Shown here in pieces: positions 21,429-27,503 of a stretch of DNA of 27,503 bases. The first letter of the stretch is position 1. Every line of letters begins with the position of its first letter. This DNA comes from an uncultured Oscillospiraceae bacterium. GTDB taxonomy: Bacteria > Bacillota > Clostridia > Oscillospirales > Oscillospiraceae. A program made the position numbers and the translations under genes. The stretch lies in assembly GCA_905233785.1 (NCBI GenBank), contig CAJOCV010000006.1, positions 1 to 27,503 of the forward strand, read 5' to 3'. Below the pieces are notes generated by a model. The model was not told where the DNA came from, did not search any database, and was given only the letters and a program-made list of their open reading frames with translations.

Positions 21429-22601
21429 ATGAGTGAAGAAAAAAGCAGTGTTCCCTTCCTGACGCTTGAGCCCAACGCTCCCACGGCGGCCGCCGTGCAG
21501 GAAGCGCCCGTGGAGGAAGTCGAAGAGAAGAAAGAAGAGGTCTCCGAAGAGGTCAAGGCCGTCAAGCTTGAGCTGGAGAGCCTCTCCCCCGCCGAGCAGG
21601 CCGCCGTGCAGGAGTTTGCCGGGAAGATCGACGTGCTCAACACCGAGCAGATCATGAACTACGGCTCCGCCGCGCAGAAGAACATCTCCGAGTTCTCCGA
21701 CGCCGCCCTCGCCTCCGTGCGCACGAAGGATCTGGGCGAGGTGGGCAATATGCTGGGCGACCTTGTGGTAGAGCTCAAGGGTCTCAACTTCGACGGCGAG
21801 GAAAAGAAGGGGCTTCTCGGCCTGTTCAAAAAATCCACCCACAACATTGCCTCGCTCAAGGCGCAGTACGACAAGGCCGAGGTGAATGTGGACAAGATCG
21901 TGGAGGAACTGGAAAAGCACGAGGTCACGCTCCTCAAGGACATCAGCATGATGGACAGGATGTACGACAAGAACAGCGAATACATGAAGGAGCTGACCAT
22001 GTACATTCTCGCGGGGAAGCTCAAGATTCAGCATCTGCGGGAGGTGGAGCTGCCGGAGTATGTGAAGAAGGCAAACGAATCCGGCCTGCCCGAGGACGCC
22101 CAGGCCGCCAATGACTTTGCCAACATGATCGGCCGCTTCGAGAAGAAGGTACACGACCTGGAGCTGACGCGCATGATCTCCGTGCAGATGGCGCCGCAGA
22201 TCCGCATGGTGCAGAATAACGACAGCCTCATGGCCGAGAAGATCCGCACCTCCATCGTCAACACCATCCCCCTCTGGAAAAACCAGATGGTCATGGCCAT
22301 GTCACTCTATCACTCCGAGCAGGCCATGAAGGCGCAGCGTGAGGTATCCGACGTGACCAACGCACTCTTAAAGAAGAACGCCGAGACCCTGCATCAGGGC
22401 AGCGTCGCCATCGCAAAGGAATCTGAGCGCGGCATCGTCGATCTTGAGACGCTTAAAAAGACCAATGCCGAGCTGATCGCTACACTGGAGGAGGTCACAA
22501 AGATTCAGAACGACGGACGCGTCCAGCGCGCCGAGGCCGAGGTGGAGCTGGAGAAGATCGAGGGCGCGCTTAAACAAAAGCTGCTCGAAATGAAGGGCTA
22601 A
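21429..22601 (+). CDS. telA: TelA-family toxic anion resistance protein
   Basis: 390 aa, soluble and largely helical. The first 45 residues are acidic and low-complexity; the rest matches the TelA family (PF05816), for example GLFKKSTHNIASLKAQYDKA, VTLLKDISMMDRMYDKN, MISVQMAPQIRMVQNN and IPLWKNQMVMAMSLYHSEQA. TelA-like proteins are linked to tellurite and envelope-stress resistance; the mechanism is unclear. The ATG at 21429 has AAAGGA upstream. The 228-bp gap after xpaC holds a palindromic repeat but no obvious terminator, so the pair may still be co-transcribed. Confidence 0.92.
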   Translation: MSEEKSSVPFLTLEPNAPTAAAVQEAPVEEVEEKKEEVSEEVKAVKLELESLSPAEQAAVQEFAGKIDVLNTEQIMNYGSAAQKNISEFSDAALASVRTKDLGEVGNMLGDLVVELKGLNFDGEEKKGLLGLFKKSTHNIASLKAQYDKAEVNVDKIVEELEKHEVTLLKDISMMDRMYDKNSEYMKELTMYILAGKLKIQHLREVELPEYVKKANESGLPEDAQAANDFANMIGRFEKKVHDLELTRMISVQMAPQIRMVQNNDSLMAEKIRTSIVNTIPLWKNQMVMAMSLYHSEQAMKAQREVSDVTNALLKKNAETLHQGSVAIAKESERGIVDLETLKKTNAELIATLEEVTKIQNDGRVQRAEAEVELEKIEGALKQKLLEMKG

Positions 22602-22612
22602 GGCCTCAGGCT

Positions 22613-22643
22613 GTTTTTCCGGCGGCAGAGCTGCCGGAAAAAC
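22613..22643 (+). terminator. Terminator-like hairpin after telA
   Basis: 11-bp perfect stem GTTTTTCCGGC/GCCGGAAAAAC, 9-nt loop, then GATTTGTCTTTCC. It is T-rich but lacks a clean run, so it is probably a partial terminator. Confidence 0.65.
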
Positions 22644-22707
22644 GATTTGTCTTTCCTTTTTGGGAAATTGTCGAAGATATTTGCTGATTTTTTCAACGGA
22701 GAAAAGA

Positions 22708-23268
22708 ATGAAACTTTTCAAAAATCCCGTATTCGCGGCTGTGCTGGCGATCGTGGTGATCATCGCCTCCACGCTCATCAACACCAACATCAAATTCGGC
22801 CGCAAGTGCCGCACCGTAAGCGATATGTTCTATGAGGGTGTGAGCATCAAGGGCTATACACAGACGCCCATCGCAACCCATTTGGAAAACATCATCGGAT
22901 ATGCCGACGGGCTTTGCACCATCGCCCGCAACTACAGCATCGACACCGCGGATACCGAGAGCGCGAGCGAGTATCTGCGCTGGAGCCTGCAGGGCTCTTA
23001 TTACGACGTCGGCTATGTGTATTCCAATTATACACAACTGAATGACGCGCTGAACACCCTGATCGACAGGCTCGAGCGCGCCGAACTGAGCGAACGCGAC
23101 ACCTCCGGGGTCGCGCAGTATAAAAGCTCCCTGGAGGGCGCTCAGAGCGCGATCGGCGAATCCGGGTACAACGAGGTCGTGCGCAGCTTTCTGCGCCAGA
23201 ATCGCCACTTCCCTACAGAACTGCTGGCCGATCTTTCCGGCGTAGAGTATCCTGAATTATTCGCTTGA
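22708..23268 (+). CDS. lemA: LemA-like membrane protein
   Basis: 186 aa. One N-terminal membrane helix (about residues 8-24), then a helical outer domain (IENIIGYADGLCTIARNY-like helices and NYTQLNDALNTLIDRLER). The layout, and the TPM-domain gene three bases downstream, fit the LemA family, whose function is unknown; the match is weaker than for a typical LemA. The ATG at 22708 has GGAGAAAAG just upstream; an earlier start at 22660 would cover this site. Confidence 0.68.
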   Translation: MKLFKNPVFAAVLAIVVIIASTLINTNIKFGRKCRTVSDMFYEGVSIKGYTQTPIATHLENIIGYADGLCTIARNYSIDTADTESASEYLRWSLQGSYYDVGYVYSNYTQLNDALNTLIDRLERAELSERDTSGVAQYKSSLEGAQSAIGESGYNEVVRSFLRQNRHFPTELLADLSGVEYPELFA

Positions 23269-23277
23269 TAAATGATT

Positions 23278-24129
23278 ATGAAAAAAGTATTTTCATTCCT
23301 TCTTGCGCTCACGCTGCTGCTCAGCATCGGTATCACCGCCTTCGCAGTCGTGGAGCCGAGCGACCGCTTTTATGTCGCGGACTATGCCAACGTTCTCAGC
23401 GAAAGCACCGAAAACGACATCATAAACTACAACGGCGCGCTGGAGTACCAGTGCCAGGGCGCGCAGCTCGTAGTCGTCACGGTGGATTATCTTGAAGGCA
23501 TGACCAGCGACGCCTACGCCTATCAGCTTATGAACGACTGGGGCGTCGGCTCTGCCCAGTACAACAACGGTATGCTGCTTCTGCTGGGTGTACAGGAGAA
23601 CAAGGCCTGGCTTGCATACGGCTTGGGGCTTTCCTCTCAGCTCAGCGGAAGCAAGGTGGACGAGCTGCTGGACGCCTACTTCTGGACGGATTTCGACAAG
23701 GGCAACTATGACCGCGCGGTGAGCAGTCTCTTCTCCGCGCTGCTTCGCTGGTATGACGGCGTCTACGGCAGCAATGTCGCCTCCGCCGGGAACACCGGTT
23801 CCGAAACCGTACAATATAACTCGTATCCGCAGAGCAGCGGCTCCGGTTCCGGCAGCTTGATTCGCGCCGTGATTCTGATTCTGATTCTGCTGGCGCTATC
23901 CGGCGGTCTTGGCGGCAGGCGCCGCGGCGGTCTCGGCGGCATACTGCCCTGGCTGTTTCTCTTCAACAGTCGCAGGGGCTACGGCTCCCGCAGGAACTGG
24001 GACGATTGGCCACCCCGCGGCGGTGGCTTTGGCGGCTCCGGACGCGGCGGCGGCTTCGGCGGCGGCTTCGGCGGCGGCATGGGTCGCGGGGGCGGCGGCT
24101 TCTCCGGCGGCGGCGGCGGACGGCGCTGA
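23278..24129 (+). CDS. TPM-domain protein with Gly-rich tail (YgcG-like)
   Basis: 283 aa from ATG 23278 (ATG 23272 is two codons earlier). Signal peptide to about residue 24; TPM_phosphatase-type domain (30-165) with YVADYANVLSESTENDI, GAQLVVVTVDYLEG and NNGMLLLLGVQENKAWLAYG. A membrane helix (SLIRAVILILILLALSGG) follows, then about 60 residues of Gly/Arg-rich sequence ending in GGFGGG- and SGGGGG-type repeats. TPM proteins outside plants are found beside LemA and are thought to act in the envelope; enzyme activity is unproven. The start lies nine bases after the lemA stop, with no strong ribosome binding site, so it is probably translated by coupling. Confidence 0.85.
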   Translation: MKKVFSFLLALTLLLSIGITAFAVVEPSDRFYVADYANVLSESTENDIINYNGALEYQCQGAQLVVVTVDYLEGMTSDAYAYQLMNDWGVGSAQYNNGMLLLLGVQENKAWLAYGLGLSSQLSGSKVDELLDAYFWTDFDKGNYDRAVSSLFSALLRWYDGVYGSNVASAGNTGSETVQYNSYPQSSGSGSGSLIRAVILILILLALSGGLGGRRRGGLGGILPWLFLFNSRRGYGSRRNWDDWPPRGGGFGGSGRGGGFGGGFGGGMGRGGGGFSGGGGGRR

Positions 24130-24183
24130 TCGGCGGAATACGGACTGCCGGTTTCAAATTATCACAGAAAGAAGAAATCTCAC

Positions 24184-24654
24184 ATGTCTATTGAAAAAGG
24201 GCGCGCGTATTTCCGGTCTCTCGGGATGGAGGATCGCGTGCAGGAATTTACGGTATCCTCCGCCACGGTGGAGCTTGCGGCGCAGGCGCTGGGCGTGGAG
24301 GGCGCAAGAATCGCCAAGACGCTCTCCTTCAAAACCGCCGAGGGCTGTATGCTGATCCTCGCGGCGGGTGACGCGCGCATCGACAACCATAAATTCAAGG
24401 ACAAGTTCCACAGGAAGGCCAAAATGCTCTCCGCCGACGAGGTGGTGGAGCTGGTCGGCCACCCGGTGGGCGGCGTGTGCCCCTTCGGCTGCAACGAGGG
24501 CATCCCGGTGTATCTGGACGAGAGCCTCAAGCGCTTTGACACGGTGTTCCCCGCGGTCGGCAGCCCGAGCAGCGCCATTGAATTAAACCTTGACGAATTG
24601 TATCGCTATTCCAAGGCTTTGGAATGGATCGATGTCTGCAAGCTTCCGGAATAA
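24184..24654 (+). CDS. ybaK: YbaK/EbsC-type aminoacyl-tRNA deacylase
   Basis: 156 aa, full length for the YbaK family. It hydrolyses mis-charged Cys-tRNA(Pro) or a similar tRNA in trans. The family core is seen in ARIAKTLSFK, LILAAGDARIDNHKF, the segment LSADEVVELVGHPVGGVCPF (conserved Gly-Gly-Val-Pro-like loop) and AVGSPSSAIELNLDEL. The ATG at 24184 follows a purine-rich AGAAAGAAGAA stretch, a weak ribosome binding site. It is 54 nt after the TPM gene and could be co-transcribed; a strong terminator ends it. Confidence 0.9.
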   Translation: MSIEKGRAYFRSLGMEDRVQEFTVSSATVELAAQALGVEGARIAKTLSFKTAEGCMLILAAGDARIDNHKFKDKFHRKAKMLSADEVVELVGHPVGGVCPFGCNEGIPVYLDESLKRFDTVFPAVGSPSSAIELNLDELYRYSKALEWIDVCKLPE

Positions 24655-24667
24655 TATATGCTCAGGT

Positions 24668-24713
24668 GCAGGGGCTGTGAAAGAACTTCGTTTTTTCGCA
24701 GCCCCAGTTTTTT
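24668..24713 (+). terminator. Terminator of the ybaK unit
   Basis: GGGGCTGTGAAA (24671-24682) pairs with TTTCGCAGCCCC (24694-24705), one G-T pair, followed by AGTTTTTTG. Member of the shared hairpin family. Confidence 0.9.
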
Positions 24714-24865
24714 GTGCTTAGTTTTTGGCATTTGGTAGAAATATTCGAACTTTTTCGCGACGATTCAGATGGGTATCTGCCTGTCATAGCGAGACAAAAA
24801 CAGCTTTATTCTCCTCATTTGCTTTTCTGCTGTCTTTGTCTCTCGGTTTTCTTATTAAGAGTTCA

Positions 24866-24912
24866 AAACGCTGGGGATGTGAAGAAGCACTTTCTTCACA
24901 TCCCCAGAGTTT
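24866..24912. terminator. Second bidirectional terminator-like hairpin
   Basis: Perfect 16-bp stem CTGGGGATGTGAAGAA (24871-24886) with its complement (24892-24907), 5-nt loop, flanked by AAAAC and GTTTT. Probably serves the convergent transporter gene or is a back-up for ybaK. Confidence 0.8.
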
Positions 24913-25157
24913 TGGTATCATATAATCCTTCCATAGACCGCTATGAAGCTTTCCGGTCAAATTTGTGCCATGCTTCGTTTCGTCGGCAGAAGCGCTGGAT
25001 CGTCTCGCTTCCGCCGCTGCGCCTTCTCTTCCCATCAAAGCCGCTTCTTTGATGGGCGTCTTCTTTTGACAATACACAGAGGATTGCCCGCGGGCGCTGC
25101 CTTGCCGACGCATTTCTGTCTCGGAAAGCTTTCACAGCGCCAAAGGAACGAAAAGCT

Positions 25158-27503
25158 TCAGATTCTTTCGTTGCGAATCAGCAGCACGGTGTTCATCATA
25201 CCGGCAGCGGCCAGCAGCACGGCCGCCAGCAGCACCCAGGGGGGAAGCTCGGTGCAGCGGCTATGCCATATGATCGCCGTGATGGCGGCAAGCAGGACGG
25301 ACAGCGCAGTCAGGAGCGTCGGGAAAAGCTTCCACTTCACGCCCAAAAGCAGTCCCAGCAGTCCCAGCAGCGCCGCAACTGCCAGCACAATGACAAGCAT
25401 GTGAGCAACATGCTCCTGCGCTCTGGCGGTATCCGCCGCCGAACGGTAGTATGCCGCCGCCATGTCAATACTCTCCAGCATCCCGGCACTGCGACGCAGA
25501 AGCCCTGCAAGCTCCGGGTCGCTCCGCAGCTCGTCCAGCTCAGCATTCCATTCTGCTTCCTCGGCGCGCAGTGCGTCGAGCGCCTCGATGCTCTCATTTA
25601 GCTCCTCACGGTTTTGCTCCAGCGTCTCGCGGCCTTCCTCCAGCTGCGCTTCGGCGTCGGCAAGCTGGGCTTCGCCCTCCTTGAGCTGCGCCTCGGCGTC
25701 GGCAAGCTGGGCGCGGCCATCCTTGATCTGCGCTCCGCCGACATAGAGCTCGCTGTAGCCCGCGTCCAGTTGTGCCTTCCCCTGGGCGAGCTGCGCTTCG
25801 GCGTCACGAAGCTGCGCCTGACCGCTTGCCTGCGCCGCGTAGCCGGCGTCCAGCGCGGCCTTGCCTTCGGCAAGCTGCGCTTCCGCGTCACGAAGCTGCG
25901 CTTCCGCCGCGGCAAGCTGGGCATAGCCCTCATCCAACTGGGCCTTGCCCGCGGCAAGCTGCGCCTCGCCCGCGGCAAGCTCGGCCTGCGCGGCCTCATA
26001 CTGGGCAAGCAGCCCGTTGAAATCCGTCGCGTCCGCCGCAACCTGTGCTGCGGTCAGCATTGCCCCGAGACTGATCGCCTCGCCAATGTCCCCGCGGGCG
26101 ACCGCGGCGTCATACTGCGCCTGTAATTCGTATACGCGGTTCCTGAGCGCCACGGCCGCCTGGTAGAGAGGCGTCACCGTATCCAGCGCCGCTTTACCCT
26201 CGTTATACTGCGCAAGACCCGCGTCATATTCCGCCTGACCCTGGGCAAGCTGCTCACGGGCGGCGGCCGCCTGCGCCTGGCCTTCGTTATACTGGGCGAG
26301 ACCGGCGTCATACTCCGCCTGACCCTGGGCAAGCTGCGCAGAGCCCTCTGCCAGGGCGGCCTTGCCGGCGTTATATTGGGCAATCCTGGCGTCATATTCC
26401 GCCTGACCCTGGGCAAGCTGAGCCGCGCCGGCATGGTAGGCGCTCTCGGCATCACGAAGCTGCGCCGCACCCTCGTCATACTGAGCTTTGCCCTCGTTGT
26501 ATTCCTCCAGCCCCTCCTGATATTGCTCCTCGCCCTCTTTGAGCTGCTCGCTGCCGATCTTATCGGTCATAAGCTGCTCGGCAAAGGCATAGGACAGATC
26601 ACCCCGCGCCGCTTTTGCCTCTTCCAGGCGGAGCGCCACCGCACGGAGGCGTTCGGTCTGCTCGAGCTTTTCCTCGCTGTGCCGCTGGGTGCTGACGCTG
26701 TAATCGGCGGCTGTATGCACGCCGAAGGGCACCGCGAGGATCGCAAGCACCAGCGCGACGCTCATGAGCGCCGCGGCAAGGCTGCGGCGGTTCCGGGCAA
26801 AGAAGCCCGGAGCGGAACGCTTGCTCCCACGCACAGAGCTTGCAGCCACAAAGCGGTCGCCCAGAAGCAGCACCTGCGGCAGCGCAAAGAGGATCAGCAC
26901 AAGAGAGATGCTCGTGCCGGTGCCCACATAGTAGCCCATACCGGCGATGATGCACTGGGATACCCGGAAGCCGATCAGAAGACCCGCGCAGACCATCATG
27001 AGCCCTGAGGTGAGGATGGTGGGGAATGCGATGTTCAGCGTCTCAATGATGGCGTCCTTGCGATCCATGGTCTCGCGGAACTCCTGATAACGGGAGGAGA
27101 CCACGATGGCATAGTCGATGTTCGCGCCCATCTGAATGGCGCTGACGATCAGGTAGCAGAGGAAGAAGATCTGCGTTCCCTGCAGAGCGGCAATGCCGAA
27201 GTTCAGCCAAATGCTGCCCTGGATCACAAGGATCAGCAGCAGCGGCATGCCGAAGGACTTGAAGGTGAAAAACAGGATCACCATGACCATCACGATGGAC
27301 ATGTACCCCACGACCCGGTTATCCGAAGCGAAGGATTCCTTAAAGTCTTTGGCGCTCACGGAGTCGCCGGTGAGCACCACGTCATCGTCGTAGTAGCGCG
27401 CGGCAATGGCATGGATGCTGCTTAAAAAGGCGAAGGTTTCCTCCGACTGGACCGGCATATCCAAATCCAGCACCAGGCGGCTGTGTTCCTCGCTCTGGAG
27501 CTG
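25158..27503 (-). CDS. MMPL/RND-type transporter with giant coiled coil (N-terminus outside window)
   Basis: 781 aa of the C-terminal part; the frame stays open to the window edge, so the N-terminus is missing. The first visible third is an RND core: several membrane helices and GANIDYAIVVSSRYQEF, the GxxxDY...R signature whose Asp-Tyr pair carries protons in MmpL proteins. After a further helix (LAAALMSVALVLAILAVPFG) comes about 425 residues of Ala/Gln/Glu/Gly heptads (AQLAEGKAALDAGY-like), then three final helices ending NTVLLIRNERI. The second RND half thus lacks its usual six-helix bundle and looks more like YhgE/Pip proteins. It may move lipids, peptides or a wall polymer, with the coil reaching through the envelope. 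Confidence 0.8.
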   Translation of the reverse strand, partial: QLQSEEHSRLVLDLDMPVQSEETFAFLSSIHAIAARYYDDDVVLTGDSVSAKDFKESFASDNRVVGYMSIVMVMVILFFTFKSFGMPLLLILVIQGSIWLNFGIAALQGTQIFFLCYLIVSAIQMGANIDYAIVVSSRYQEFRETMDRKDAIIETLNIAFPTILTSGLMMVCAGLLIGFRVSQCIIAGMGYYVGTGTSISLVLILFALPQVLLLGDRFVAASSVRGSKRSAPGFFARNRRSLAAALMSVALVLAILAVPFGVHTAADYSVSTQRHSEEKLEQTERLRAVALRLEEAKAARGDLSYAFAEQLMTDKIGSEQLKEGEEQYQEGLEEYNEGKAQYDEGAAQLRDAESAYHAGAAQLAQGQAEYDARIAQYNAGKAALAEGSAQLAQGQAEYDAGLAQYNEGQAQAAAAREQLAQGQAEYDAGLAQYNEGKAALDTVTPLYQAAVALRNRVYELQAQYDAAVARGDIGEAISLGAMLTAAQVAADATDFNGLLAQYEAAQAELAAGEAQLAAGKAQLDEGYAQLAAAEAQLRDAEAQLAEGKAALDAGYAAQASGQAQLRDAEAQLAQGKAQLDAGYSELYVGGAQIKDGRAQLADAEAQLKEGEAQLADAEAQLEEGRETLEQNREELNESIEALDALRAEEAEWNAELDELRSDPELAGLLRRSAGMLESIDMAAAYYRSAADTARAQEHVAHMLVIVLAVAALLGLLGLLLGVKWKLFPTLLTALSVLLAAITAIIWHSRCTELPPWVLLAAVLLAAAGMMNTVLLIRNERI
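26221..26420 (-). repeat. 84-bp tandem repeats in the transporter gene
   Basis: A 32-nt block starting GCGTCATA, then TTCCGCC or CTCCGCC, begins at 26221, 26305 and 26389, exactly 84 bp (28 residues, four heptads) apart. Shorter, looser repeats of the same kind fill 25640-25990. Confidence 0.8.

Larger units (their letters stand above)
24655..25157. other. Non-coding spacer with three hairpins
   Basis: About 500 bp between convergent ybaK and the transporter. Open frames exist but have no ribosome binding site, and their residue patterns look random. Contents: terminators at 24671 and 24871, and a perfect 10-bp hairpin CCCATCAAAG-N6-CTTTGATGGG (25031-25056) followed by CGTCTTCTTTTG. I see no other structure. 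Confidence 0.65.

Noticed and set aside
24714..25052. 112-residue open frame in the spacer after ybaK
   Set aside because: No RBS or promoter; it covers the hairpin at 24871-24907, and the residues look like translated non-coding DNA.
25640..26420. Possible CRISPR-like array because of regular repeats
   Set aside because: The repeats are in frame, encode heptads and have no unique spacers; they are coiled-coil coding repeats.

Overview
This looks like a chromosomal window from a gut-type member of the Clostridia (Firmicutes). The evidence is strong Shine-Dalgarno sites, sigma-A-type promoters, the queA-tgt-yajC-TIGR04086 block, XpaC/TelA and LemA/TPM pairs, a DUF3783 protein and an Sfp-type PPTase. 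Coding DNA is about 60% GC where I hand-counted it. A Christensenellales- or Oscillospirales-like source is my best guess, but it is an inference. No rRNA, tRNA, CRISPR array or insertion sequence with a transposase was seen.

Layout. 1-900: a lone E2/CAT-fold acyltransferase-like gene that lacks the usual catalytic His. 1050-2867: a three-gene operon of ABC ATPase, ABC permease and an XRE-AbrB fusion regulator. 2868-3448: a long non-coding stretch holding what I read as a free-standing structured RNA with its own promoter and tandem terminators, possibly of the raiA class. 3449-3832: DUF3783 protein. 3841-4060: a nested palindromic repeat between convergent genes. 4068-5348 (-): aspartate-type aminotransferase. 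5475-8238 (-): an SLH/transglutaminase protein and a VanX-like D,D-peptidase. 8705-10552 (-): a CYTH enzyme and a DUF3298-type lipoprotein. 10658-12051 (-): a small membrane protein and XerD. 12304-15393 (-): queA-tgt-yajC-TIGR04086 (queuosine synthesis plus a Sec accessory protein). 15512-16405 (+): dapA. 16411-16523: a MITE-like palindrome. 16505-17664 (-): HD hydrolase and PPTase. 17776-18072 (-): small lipoprotein. 18189-20281 (+): rlmD, then a low-GC chloramphenicol acetyltransferase gene. 20445-24654 (+): xpaC, telA, lemA, a TPM-domain protein and ybaK. 25158-27503 (-): an MMPL/RND-type transporter with a giant coiled coil, cut by the window edge.

How the parts fit together. Most of the window is housekeeping: queuosine tRNA modification, lysine and peptidoglycan precursor synthesis, rRNA methylation, tRNA proofreading and chromosome dimer resolution. 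Cell-envelope functions are mixed in (VanX-like peptidase, SLH/transglutaminase protein, lipoproteins, RND transporter, XpaC/TelA/LemA/TPM). The unusual content is between genes: a candidate structured RNA with a palindrome next to its promoter, a family of related GGGGCTGTGAA terminator hairpins, and three different palindromic repeats. One of these repeats supplies the last codons of the PPTase gene. The cat gene has lower GC than its surroundings and looks acquired.
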